In this document: in pieces, positions 36,591-47,748 of the stretch | Numbering within the stretch: the first letter of the stretch is position 1 | How the letters are laid out: every line of letters starts with the position of its first letter | Assembly: GCA_037389465.1 (NCBI GenBank) | Contig: JAZARR010000074.1 | Coordinates: forward strand, 5,828,001 to 5,892,000 | Source: Baylisascaris procyonis | Lineage: Eukaryota > Nematoda > Chromadorea > Rhabditida > Ascarididae | Direction: 5' to 3' | DNA length: 64,000 bases | Notes under the pieces: model-generated | The model's database searches: none | Seen by the model: only the letters and a program-made list of their open reading frames with translations | What the model was told of the DNA's origin: nothing | Translations under genes and position numbers: made by a program

Positions 36591-37003
36591 TTTGTCTATT
36601 TATTCCGTTCTATTGTTGTTTCGTTTTGTCAGTTCCATGAATCACGGATGAATCATAGGCCCTGCAAAACAATTTATTTGATGTCAAGTGAGCAACAAAT
36701 TTTTTTATAAACAATGAACGTTTAGGATTGCAGTACCGATTAGACAGGTCTGAAGCGTGTGCAACTGAAATGGATGACTTAACAATGTTGAATGGTGTTT
36801 GAAATTGAGAGCCGATCTGTTCTACAAAGTTTCAAAATTCGGTTGGGAAAAAGTAATCGATAGACGTTTAGAACGTATCGTGTCACCTGTCATGACACAT
36901 CGAAGTTGCAGCGAAGAACCTCATGCCATTCTCTATAAAAATGGCAATATAACACCGAACGTCCCATTCCTTCACTACTCTCTTCAAGCTCTTGCTTTCA
37001 ACA
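36524..37003. promoter_or_regulatory. shared bidirectional promoter of cecropin C and the companion peptide
   Basis: The 480 bp hold, from left to right: AATAAATA (minus TATA of cecropin C, 36597-36604), the conserved element TTTTGTCA...ATGAATCAC (36623-36645), and CTATAAAAATGG (36933-36944), a TATA box about 65-70 nt before the companion ATG. The same spacing (476-479 bp) is kept in units D, E and F, which suggests selection on or recent copying of the whole promoter. Confidence 0.65.
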
Positions 37004-37974
37004 ATGACTGCTGTTTACCGGTCGATGCTATATGTCTTATTCATTTGCTCTCTGCTGGTGCCAGCCCAGAGTCGATCGCTCGTTGATGCAGCCAAGCTCC
37101 TCGGACAGTATGCACTGAATCGGATTGGTGGAGGTGATTATTCACTTGTTTGTTTGTTTTTTCGTACAGACCCGCTGTAAGGCAAGTGTATTCACGCAAA
37201 CGATGTCATAAATGCCCGTCAGTAGTTTTTGAATGCCTGTCTACCAATTAAATTGATCAGAAAATGCCAGTGAATTTAGGGAGCGTGAGGGTTTTTTTAT
37301 AATTGTAAAAAAGCCTCCGTCAATTTTTGTGGCGCACATGTTCTGGACTCTCAGAGGCTGCACAGGAACGAAGCTGTTTCAGCGACGCAGTAGAGAATTG
37401 GGCCATCTGAACCATGCGGTCCGTCATCTGAACAGCAACACCGAATTGTTTTCCGCAGATTTCAATTATCTTTACTAATCTGTGTGGTCGTGGTCGCCTC
37501 CCCCATTCCTCTATTTTTATGCTCGACCAACCACTTGAAATTATGTTAGTGTTTGCCCAACTTGATAGATACATTAGAAATATTCCTGTATGTCTTTGGG
37601 ACTCGATTGATCTCACATTTATTCTTGGACATGAGGATCTAGATATTGAAGATGTTTTTGCCTCACACCGGTCAGCAGAAGCGAAGAGTTTTTGAGCGGG
37701 GCTTGATGCCCTTTGAAGGGCTTCATTTCTGTCGAAATATCATTTTCGAAATACGTTGGCGGTTCAATCAAAACCTCTAGGCAACGACCGACAAACTCCG
37801 AGACGAGCTAAGCCTGGCCTAATCACTTGTGAAACATGATAGGCGACTTTTTCAGGAATCCCAGCGGCGATGGTACGTGCTCTGCGTCAACGTCGAGAAT
37901 CTTTCCAGCAGCAAATAACTCCTTTCCAGATAAACGCAGAACAATATGTTGCTGCAGACAATTTCGTGAATTAG
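37004..37974 (+). CDS. diverged cecropin-like secreted peptide precursor (companion gene, intact)
   Basis: Exon 1 is 37004-37133 (130 nt) and exon 2 is 37856-37974 (119 nt, TAG). The intron is phase 1 with a GTGATT donor and TTTTTCAG acceptor. The 82-residue precursor has a signal peptide (1-23, ...CSLLVPAQS), a cationic segment RSLVDAAKLLGQYALNRIGG, Gly44 split by the intron, a second segment IPAAMVRALRQRR ending in an R-Q-R-R site at 54-57, and a 25-residue Gln/Asn-rich tail ending in NFVN. Exon 1 length, signal length, the Gly44 intron position and the R-x-R-R position are identical to the neighbouring cecropins, though fewer than about ten mature residues match. The tryptophan and the E-N-S-x-K-K-R motif are absent. 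By inference it is an amphipathic antimicrobial or signalling peptide descended from a cecropin duplication. Its activity is not demonstrated. The ATG is preceded by TATAAAAA. Confidence 0.8.
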
Positions 37975-39115
37975 AGGACGAACATACAGATGAGGTAGCA
38001 GTTGCATTACAGCATGCTGTGGATGAATCTACTGAAGGGATTTAGCTATTTCCTTTCTATGTTGAAGCTCTATCGACTGCTTGATGTACTATGTTTGCAA
38101 CATTTTGTTATGCTGACTTGGAATTGTTCTCGAACCGAATTCAACAATAAATATGCATCGAATGCGCGAGTAACCTCCAGCATTGCAGCTCAAAAACAAG
38201 TGGTTTAACAGTAGCGTGAAGGTTAGGGCTGAGGCTCGTTTCTTGCCCATCGGCTATTGACGAGTCTATTCATCGTTGATGCTTGCTTTTGACAAACTTT
38301 TGAGGAAACAATGACATAAAAAGGAATATTCTAAGTTGACCCAGACGCAGCGGTTAATGAAAAAGACCCATGTGACTTCACCCATTTAAATAAAACGTCT
38401 GAAATACCATAACTCTCGAGTTCAGATTACTTCCTCGGAATGTTCAGTTAATTTTACTCTTTGTATTTTGCAACGAAGCTTCTTCTTTGTATCTATGACG
38501 TTCCTTTGGCTTCTTCTTTGCTTTTAGTAAATTATATGGAAAATCATACGAAACGGTTGAAAGATCATTTATTTGCTTAACTTATTTGCTTGCATTCTTC
38601 GCATCTTTAGTATTATTTGAACACGCTTTAGCTATAGTCAATGGGATTTTTGGTGTTCTGGTCGATCGTCACTTCTGCAAATTGTTTTCTCCGTACTCCT
38701 TCGCAGCAAACGTCGGAATGCGATCTTATTTTCAGTGCTCTCTGCGTTAGTTACTGAGCTTCGATCTATTGTGCCTTCTCACACACTCTCCCTCTTTCCT
38801 CATTCTAGTTGTTAGTAACCAGTACATTGCACCCATTCTGCCAGTACAGAAAAAAGCAACAAAACCATTCTATAAAGGTAAAAGACAGCCTCACCATGAG
38901 ATGGAAGTGCTCTCTGCAACAAAGTTTTGCGTGTGTAAACATTAAATTAATCTGGCTTTATATGTACACGTTGGCGCTCCATTTTGCAAGATTGCATGAA
39001 CATGAAGGCATCATTCGAGTATAAATGTGCACAAGCCACTCATGGATACGTTGGTGGTATTCACCGAATTCACTGAAAACGCATTGTTCGATCTACACGT
39101 TGTTATCAGCAACAA
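37975..39115. other. no supported gene; duplicated downstream flank of cecropin D
   Basis: The stretch about 38650-38900 is a diverged copy of about 59060-59340 downstream of cecropin F (shared CGGAATGCGATxT block near 38716 and 59150). This extends the duplicated unit at least 300 bp past the cecropin 3' ends. Confidence 0.45.
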
Positions 39116-39554
39116 TTATACCTGTTGCTGCGCTGATTCGGTCAAGAAGAACTTATCCACCTCAACACGTGAAGGAATGGCATCCTCCTCGGCAACGGAA
39201 CGACGTCTGCGCGAGCCGCCTTTTATGGCGATAGCAATGCCTCAAAGCAGTTAATTGATTTGTCTACCAGACGTTAGAGTCATTTCTGTATAAAATGCGA
39301 TCTACTCGTGAGAAGAAAACGGATGTTTTGCTTATAGAAAGCGAGGCTAATCACTACCAGGCTAATGTTTAGGTTATATAATGGTGGAATAATTTTAACT
39401 GAGATATTCAATAATAATTTCTACCTTCAGAGATGCGTTTCTTTGCCGAGTTCTCCAGTTTTTTGGCGGTTTTTTTGAGCCAGCTACTTTCCGTCGTTTG
39501 CGCCAACAGATATATGAGAAGCATGCACATCATAGCGCGACGGGTAACAAACAT
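39116..39554 (-). CDS. cecropin-type antimicrobial peptide precursor (copy D)
   Basis: Exon 1 is 39554-39425 and exon 2 is 39240-39116 (TAA 39118-39116), phase-1 intron, 84 aa. The signal is MFVTRRAMMCM... and the mature-like segment begins SWLKKTAKKLENSAKKRISE. It is the only copy with Thr-Ala at positions 29-30, as in classical cecropin P1. The second helix reads IAIAIKGGS before R-R-R-R, so the usual Gly-Gly-Pro is Gly-Gly-Ser. The tail contains KFFLTESAQQQV. TATAAATA starts 83 nt upstream of the ATG (39637-39630). Confidence 0.95.
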
Positions 39555-39629
39555 GACGAATGGTCGTGGTGGGTTATAGTAGGTGGGTAAGGAATCCAAT
39601 TCGTATGGCACTCGATGGATGCTTCCACC

Positions 39630-39680
39630 TATTTATAACGTTTCATACGCGTTTTCATTTTGCGAGTTCTATGAAACACG
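39630..39680 (-). promoter_or_regulatory. cecropin D core promoter
   Basis: TATAAATA on the minus strand at 39637-39630. The upstream element is degenerate here (ATTTTGCGAGTTCTATGAAA at 39657-39676). Confidence 0.6.
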
Positions 39681-40029
39681 CGACATCATGCATTTTACAG
39701 TCCCATTTTTTTTTTGAATGTGACGAATAGATTTTCGACAGTGGAGAGGTATTTGGGACGTTTCAGTATAAAGCTTGATGAGTTTTGGATTATGTGCAAA
39801 CATTGCGAATGATATGCAAATATTGAACCACGTTCAAAATATATAGCGTTGTGTTGACACGATGAAGGCATGATGCTCTTCCGAAGTTGGCGGATGGGAT
39901 GCTAGAGATGCATTATGCCGACAGATGACGACACATCGAAAAAACTTGATGGCAAACTTTATAAAAACAGCAACGTGGCACGAAACGGTCCATCAATTCA
40001 CAGCTGTGATCACATTGCTATTTCCTGCT

Positions 40030-40143
40030 GTGATTGCCACTTACCGATCAATCCTTCCTGTTTTACTAATCTGCTCATTGCTACTATCAGGTCGGAGGCA
40101 GTTAACTCGCCAAAGCAATAAAAGAGGTTGAAAAATTTGATAC
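40030..40143 (+). pseudogene. relic of the companion peptide gene (unit D), exon 1
   Basis: Aligned to the intact companion, GTG replaces the start codon at 40030. The next codons read IATYRSILPVLLICSLLLS, clearly the same signal peptide, and the helix region then loses frame. It lies 476 bp from the cecropin D ATG, divergent. No exon 2 was recognised. Confidence 0.65.
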
Positions 40144-42316
40144 AGAAGGGGATTGCTAAAATTGATTGTGTTCATATACACTATTCGCATAGACCCATTG
40201 TAATAAGGTGTAGTGTATGCTTAAGAATTTTTGAACCTCCACCTATGCCCTTCTATTCCAAAATGTTTGACTTTGTTACAAATAAGTTTGAAGTTGGAAT
40301 AAAGTTCACCAACGACGACTGATGAAAATTCACAATGCGTGCAGCTCCACTTGATTACTGCTCAAGCATAATAATTTATTAGCCGCAGTAGCGATCCAAC
40401 CTAAACTGCATCGATGTCGACGGTCTATCCAAATGCGGCTAATTTCATTTCCACTGACCGCAGCTCACTTCTTTGCTCTAAGCAAAACTGGGAGTTCACT
40501 TCTTTTAATATAAAATTTCTATCGCAACTCGAAAATCGGTAGCATAATAGCTTCCTAAAGCACCCTCTAAAGCAATAGGATAGCGTATTGAGAGAGCGTC
40601 GCACATCTGTGCAAAACCAAAAAAATAAATAAAATAAGAAGTAATTCGCAGTGATGGCAGCGCTGTATGCAGCCCGACGATCTTGAAGCTGAGTGAAAAA
40701 AGAAAAAAAGTTGTGCAGAACTCAAGGAAAACACCGGTGCAATATTACTGTTGGAGCCTTACGGGTTGTATTTAAGACCGTAGCTCATTTACTGAGGGCA
40801 AGATCAGCAGATCCTCCACATCAGCAAATCTTTTCAGTTTTCGTTGCAAGCGTGTCTATAATGGGCGGAGCATGGTTGAGCAAAACCCTCATACATCATT
40901 TCGTCTTTTCTTGCGACGTTGACTTTGCTAGTTATAACGTTTTCAACTTTTCAATACGCTGCATTTTCGCCGACAAGGGCGAAATAGATCTGTGCAAAGA
41001 ATACTGACATATTCACAGGGATTCACATATCGCTGGCAGATCAGCCGAGAAAATTTTAGTGCCGAACGAGCAGAAATCCACCAAAACTTTTGGAGGAAGG
41101 AAAGGTCATAGTAGTAGTCTGCAACAAAAGGCAACCTATAATTTGTAATATATAGAACCTATAATTTGTAAAATGGAACCTCACTCACATTCGAAAATAT
41201 CACATATAACTTGAAAGCAATGGCGGCCTTCAAAAAAAAAAAAAAAAAATGCTTGCGATTCAAAACAAATATGCATAGATATACGGGAGCAAAACTGAGA
41301 TCAATAAACATGTAAATAACCATAAATGTAGTGAAATGGAAGAAGAGCAAATTCAAACGTGAAAAACAATTTGATCCAAGTCTCAACCAAGTCGGCCGAG
41401 TTGTTGCAACGCATCTTCATCAGTTGCGCATTTTGTGTATCATCGAGTGCATCGAGGAGTTTGCTTCACGCTTAAATTGTTCCAAACATTAAAGTATCGC
41501 TAGAAATGTTCGTAGCAGATATTATCGTTTACAGCTCGAACTCTTGTAAATGCCAACTTATGTTCACTACAACTAACTTTTTTATGTGATTGATATGGAA
41601 TGGATTATTAAGAAGTTTGAATCGTGCCGAGTGGATTCCAAATTTATCACAACATACTCTCACAGTATCCCATTTTCCACTGATGTATTCATTTTCATGC
41701 ATCACCAGTCCAGGCGTTTTGCCGGTTGGGTGCGAGGTGCTTCCCAGCGATTCGATGAGACAAATGGCCCTACCAGCTAAGGCTTGTTTGTACACTTCTT
41801 AATGCTGCATTGCTCAAAATATTCGTTTGTGTTCAAGACTGATGGTCTGTGTATTCAAAAGTGAAGTGATGATGAAGAAGGTAGGATTTAGGAATCGATT
41901 CCTTTGCCTGTATGAATACAGCAATTCGCGGTTTTTATGCCTAGGATTTTCTTTCAAAATGGCACTGTTTTATTTCTCCAAGCACACAGAGGACAGTGAG
42001 TTTTCTTTTTCCCATGGAAACCTTTGATCTCCATAGAAAACAGTAAAATCTACCCGATGTTGCTCGTTTTTCTATCTACCTCCCTACTCTGTCGAACTTC
42101 ATTTTATACATCTAGTCATTTTCTTGAAAACAAAATTAGATTTATAAACACGTTTATTGTTTATTCATCAAATTGCACGAACTTAGAGGCAATGTTTCAG
42201 CATAAAATCATACAGAGTAAAGTCAAGGACCTTGGGTGCATTTTATCGGATTCGTTCTGAATATCCAAATACATCGTAAGTTCATAAACAGAGGCTGATA
42301 TCCTTATCAGCAACAA
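40144..42316. other. no supported gene
   Basis: Downstream flank of units D and E. The frame at 41529-41795 (minus) and overlapping plus frames have fairly balanced composition but no splice partner, start context or recognised family. A17 run near 41232. Confidence 0.35.
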
Positions 42317-42755
42317 TTATATTTGTTCTTGCACTGAGCTGGGCAAGAAGGGTTCTTCTACCTCGAAGCGTGGAGAAATCGTCTCTTGCTGTGCCACGAA
42401 ACGACGTCGACGTGGACCACCCTGTATGGCGATAGCAATACCTCAAACGAAGTAACTTCAGTGGGAGTATACACAAGACATTGGAAATACTTCACTATAA
42501 CATATGATCGTAATGTGAAAGCAAAAAAGTTGCGGTTTAACAACAGCAACATGAAATTGCTATGCGCCATTTTCCCATACTCATTACAGCTATCGTGAAA
42601 AGATTTCAAGTGGAATAATTTGTACCTTCTGAGATGCGCTTTTTTGCCGAGTTCTCCAGTTTCTTATAGGTTTTCTTTAGCCAACTGCTTTCTGCGGATT
42701 GAACCAATAGAAATATGAGAATTATACACAGCATTGCTCGACGAGTAGCGAACAT
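42317..42755 (-). CDS. cecropin-type antimicrobial peptide precursor (copy E)
   Basis: Exon 1 is 42755-42626 and exon 2 is 42441-42317 (TAA 42319-42317), phase-1 intron, 84 aa. The signal ends QSAES. The mature-like segment begins SWLKKTYKKLENSAKKRISE, followed by G-IAIAIQGGP and R-R-R-R. The tail is acidic and hydrophobic (EVEEPFLPSSVQEQI). Lys27 and Lys31 make it the most cationic first helix in the cluster. TATAAATA lies 81 nt upstream (42836-42829). Confidence 0.95.
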
Positions 42756-42828
42756 GACGAATAGTTCGTAAAAGCTCACAGGTGAAGATGGCATACAACT
42801 AAGGATGCTCTCGTTTAGTGCTTCTGCA

Positions 42829-42878
42829 TATTTATAGCGTTTCACCGACGTTTCGTTTTGTCACTCTTATGATTCATG
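42829..42878 (-). promoter_or_regulatory. cecropin E core promoter
   Basis: TATAAATA (42836-42829) and the upstream element TTTCGTTTTGTCA with ATTCAT (42851-42876). Confidence 0.65.
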
Positions 42879-43233
42879 AAGGCATCACACGCTTTGTGGT
42901 TTAGTTTTTTAATGCCGTCTGAGTAATTAGTCTTCCATAAAGAATGGGTGTTTTGGACAATTCACTATTGTGATTTGGGTGTTTGAAGCGTGTACAACAG
43001 GAATGAATGACATGAAAGTGTTGAACGGCGCTTGAAATTTACAGTTTGCCGGCTCGACGCTCTTTCAAAGAGTTGGCAGGAACTGGTCGATTGACACTGA
43101 GAAGCTCATCGTGTCAACAGCATTACACATCGAAGCAGCAATAAGAAACCTTGCTGCAAACACCATAAGAGATGCAACGTGGCACCAAACATCACAATGA
43201 CTCAGAACACTTTTCATGTCCTTATATGCAGCT

Positions 43234-43783
43234 ATGATTACCGCTTACCGCTTGATCCTTTCTATTACACTAATCTGCTATAGCTATTGCTACACGAATG
43301 CAGATAACTCAGGAGAACATATAAAAACCTGAAAAATAGAGTCAAGAACCAGATTTCTGAAAACCGATTGCTCGCTTTTCGCATAAGCCAAGTGTAACGC
43401 GATCGAATGCGTCATGAGCGTGCGAACAATTCTATGCACTCCTTGGACCAAATGAAACGATAACGAAAAGTTATTAAATATTTCAGCTTTTAACATTATA
43501 AGGTGGCCAGGCAGCTAGAAAGGAAGGTTTGAATCGGTCCTTTGACTTCGCGGAGACGTGCATACTCTAAGGTTATAGACGGTTTGCTCAAAGGCAACTC
43601 GTTATTATTGTCTTCGAATGATGGCTGACCAAATCAAAGATAAGCCTTATTCACCTTAATTACGACATAAATATGAAAGGTTTTGCCACCCAGTGTTGTC
43701 CATGTCCACTTCGAGAATGCTAGCAATTCCTTTCCAGATTAGCGCAGAACAGCTTGCAGTTGGAAACAACTTTTGTTAATTAG
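43234..43783 (+). pseudogene. relic of the companion peptide gene (unit E)
   Basis: Exon 1 at 43234 keeps the ATG and a signal-like start (MITAYRLILSITLIC) but diverges after it and stops at 43330-43332. Exon 2 is recognisable at 43689-43783 by homology to 37858-37974 (TCCTTTCCAGAT and GCAGAACA blocks, and the final TTAATTAG) but has lost the R-Q-R-R site and its frame. The ATG is 479 bp from that of cecropin E. Confidence 0.65.
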
Positions 43784-46338
43784 GGAACAAACCATAGCAG
43801 GAGGGGACAATTCGATGGGAGGATGCTGCGGTGGAGTGCAATTTCGACGTTTCCATTTGACTTTAAGCTGTGCCGGTCATTTGCGTGACCACCTTTTCTA
43901 ACATTTTGTTTTGGTTCTTTGCAGTTCTCAGGTGGAAGGCGATGATAAATGTGCACAAAGCACAGAAGTAACTTTTTGCAATATGACTTGAAGAGCGGTT
44001 GTTTAGCGGAGCCGCACAACGCCCTGACCTATAGCGTATTGACAAGTCCAAATAGACCTTGAGGACATCCGCGCAAAGACTCACAGAAATGAGGGAATTA
44101 AGGAACAGTTTGTTAGAACAAGGCTGATCGAAATGCCAAAAAAAAATGCCAGTGGAACGTTTCATTGCTCAGCCACCGCGAATTGCTCTCAGGAATACAG
44201 CGCGGTTCCTATAGAAATAAGATCAACACAGCTCCTGCACCCTTTCTAAGACTTTGTAAGCAATCGTTCTAATAAAGATGCGCTATACAACCTGCACGAT
44301 CTACGCGAGCGTTCTTAATGATATCAGCGAAATTTGACTATGATAGTGTGCAATTGCGCTGATCTCATGTGCAACACTTGCACTACTATTCTGAGTGACT
44401 GTGTCTCAAGATTCAAAGAACATTTTGTTTGCCATCAAAGATCGTGGCTCGATTTCGTCGTCGATGTTTCAAAACTTTCTGCTTTTTTATGTTCGAATAT
44501 TTCAGTCGTTTCGCTTATTTCTACTAACGCAATTTTTGTCTTTTTTAATCTGTGCGTTCAGCAGCTGAGAACAGCGTATCTTCTAACCCCCGAGTTTTCA
44601 ACAAAAACTTTTTATCTTAAAGAAGTTGTTTGGATTCGGCAGAAAATCATGCCTAGAGAAATATGACCCAAAAAATCTGTGGATGCGACATGAGTTGAAG
44701 TGCTCAATATTGGCTTATTTCTTCGCCACAAACTTTTCTTCTCGATTTATTACGGCTTCGGTGCTTAGCTTAGAAAATCTTCGTCGAAAAATTACAAAAT
44801 CGACACAGAAAACGTGGGCACATAAGAGGGTTCTAAATATTGTGCCAAAAAAAAAGTTTTGGTGCCGAAACAGCAGATATCGGCGAAAACTCGTGCGAGA
44901 AGGGTTCAGCTGGACAGCGGCAGCGGAGATGAACAGTCGTAACGAATGTTAGAAGTGATCGCTATTCGCATTTTCTTGGAAATAAGAAGCTCGTCATGTG
45001 TACTATCTTCCTTAGCACCGTTTCTCCACAGGGCCGTACTCGTCCATATGTAAAACTTCCTGGTAGATTACAACCTCGATGGCAAGAAAATGATGGCTTG
45101 CTAACCTAGGAGAATCCCTCAAAGCGAAGGATTCTACTCCACCACCTATCCTTTATTCTGACTTGCCCCGATGAGAAAATTATCCACGCATCCATATTTC
45201 AACTTTTTTCATGCAATTATTGGGATGAGTAATTGAGAGAACTAGAAGGAAAATTATCTAACAACATGAGTACCCATTTTGGTTGTATGTGAAGGCCTGC
45301 CTGAATTATTAAGATATGTTTCTCTATTTCTGCTGGAGATATGCTTGCGGCTTCTTAAAAATGTTCTCTAGACAGGAAATTGTTTTTCTTACAGTTTGAA
45401 AGGTTTGTTTCATGCAAATATTTGCCGATATTTGTATGTGATGGCAACCGTTGTTAATCATTATTCATAACGCTGTTTTTCCTTGAATCACATCTAGAAT
45501 CTGTGAAATATTTCGATTCGCATAACTTGGTGATATTAATGGATATAGTGTTTTCTCTAAACATATTGATACAGATGATTATCAACTATAACGGATATAG
45601 AGATGACGAACGAAATAGAATTGATTGCCATTCAAAATAAGAAATAGATAGATTCATATTTGCCTTTGAGAAAATTCCAATCTGCATACGTTTACGATTA
45701 TGAATTCGGACAAGCATTTCTTTTTTCCTTCGAAATGATTATTTGGCTGCGAAAGCGTATTCACGTTTTGAATGCGCTTTGGTCTTGCAACGAAAACTGG
45801 GCGAACGGTGAACGAGCTATTTAGTCGTTGAACGAGTACGAAGCACCTCTTCCCTATGCAACAGTGCATCCAAATCTAACGACGTGTGATTTTGTCGTAA
45901 GTGTTTGTGTGTGTTGTTATTGGTACCGAATCGCATTGTGCTTCTAGCATCTATAATGTTCCTGAATGATGCTCAACATACTGGGGTCTTTCGAATTCGT
46001 ATAACACGATTTTTCCCAGCTTTAATGTTGTATTTTTGGCAGAAACACCTTAAGTGTCAAGGAACACCTTTAAAATGTTATCACTTTCATTCGTTACCTC
46101 TGATAGAAAGTAAAACGAATTTTATGATTTAGTAAACAGTTCTGTTTTATTGTTGCAAAAATTGCTTTTATAGTAGAGTGCACAACAATCTTCGGACGGT
46201 CGGCAGTACTTGTTTGTATTTGTGCCTAGTTTTTTCCCTTAACGATTCGCCTTACCATGTCCGTAGTGAACTTCAACGCTCCCCTTGTTTCATTGCTTTG
46301 AGTTCTTTATGAGATGATATCTATTTCAGGTCTTTGTC
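43784..46338. other. no supported gene
   Basis: About 44320-44600 is a diverged copy of about 62300-62460 (shared CAGCAGCTRAGAACA block), so it belongs to the duplicated unit shared by copies E and F. ORFs here are not convincing. Confidence 0.4.
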
Positions 46339-47748
46339 ATGTCGTTCCCTCGTCATCCCAACGCTGTGATCCTTCCGCCGGCAATCCATGTTTCGCCTCT
46401 CATCCGGTTTTCACGATATGTCGCCTTGGGTATGATTTCTGAAGCTCTTCTTTCTACCGATCGTTGCCGCTCTTCTGGCGTTCCGGAAACCTCCCTTTGC
46501 TTTTGTCTGCACTCATACCACCTCCCTTTTCGATGCATTTGTTGATTTGTATTACTGAGCTAAATGCAAACTTTTAAATTATTTAAAATTATTTAATTAT
46601 TTAAAACCATGAATGCACCATAAATTATATATCATAACTACATTTAAAAGAGTCATGGGCTGTCAGCGCCAAAAGAATTTTTTGGTTAATGCTGGATAGA
46701 CATCAGGGATGGCAGTCACTTGTTCTGATTTCTTTGATTTCGGCGTTTTGTCGATCCTGTACCTTCTTCCATTTTTTTGCGTTTGAAGATAGCAACATCG
46801 GAAAACGCTGTTCATGACAATATCTAGGAGGCAAAATTGAATGCATTTTACATGTTTCTGAAGATGTGACTTGCTTAGGTATATGCCTAGCGCTTCTTGT
46901 CGACAGCAAACATTTCTTCTACATAGAAGGCAGGAATGTGTCCTTGTTCAAGAATCTGCGTGAGCAGGCTTAGTTTATGCGATAATGCTTAGGGAGTTTC
47001 TGAAAGGTCCGCGTGAAATGAGCACTTTTGCAGGTCTTGGTATAATGTGGGGAGCGTACAGGCTTCGAAAGATTCGTGAATATCACGCAGATATTCGGGA
47101 ATGGGAACACGAAAAACAAGTTGCGAAGGCAGCCGAAGCAGCCAGAAACAAGAAGTGGTTGGCCAAGGATGAAATGCGCTATCTTATGAAGGTCGGCTCC
47201 ATGTTCCTTCTCGTTTTTACTTCGAATCGTTACATTTTTTGGTGTGGTGAATTTTGTTGATTGCGGGTAGCGTGAAATTGTGATCTCATATATAAAGAAA
47301 TGAAAAGCAGATTGAAATTAAATTGAAAACACAAGCACCCGTTAAAAGCCAGTTCGATTAGATAAGTGCTGATTCATTGCGAAGTAATTCGTCGAGGCAA
47401 TCTGTTATCGAAGAATAGCTTTTTAGCATGGTTGATTTCTTAGACAAACTGAGAAGTGTAAACTGCAAGTTGTTCTACAAGATGCCTATTTTATCAGAGT
47501 CGACGGAAATGATTTGACTGATATAAGTTGTCATTGGCTTTGTATCATGTATGGCTGCTATATTATCGTGATTTGTTAAAGACTGAATGCATGGTAGCAC
47601 AGGGGCTTGTATGCAAATATGGAAATTGGTCGTTGAGGGGAGTTGCCGACTTACGCAAATCTAATCTGCTCTATTGCAGGTGGTAAATATTCCGTTTGAG
47701 GAAGGTGTGACGCAATTCGGTGTGGAAGACCTTTATCGCGAAGATTGA
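46339..47748 (+). CDS. mitochondrial ATP synthase subunit e
   Basis: Three exons: 46339-46429, 47034-47191 and 47680-47748 (TGA 47746-47748), with phases 1 and 0, give 105 aa. ATTTCAG ends 9 nt before the ATG, suggesting trans-splicing. The N-terminus IHVSPLIRFSRYVALGLGIM and the following WGAYRLRKIREYHADIREWE match the subunit e pattern: V-S-P-L-I-[KR]-x-x-R-Y, then a short membrane segment with a G-x-x-x-G motif (here A-L-G-L-G, about 29-33) and Y-G/A-x-x-R. A charged helix (EHEKQVAKAAEAARNKKW) and a nematode-type tail FGVEDLYRED follow. Subunit e sits in the peripheral Fo region in the inner membrane and supports dimerisation of ATP synthase. An AATAAA lies at 47906-47911. Confidence 0.92.
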
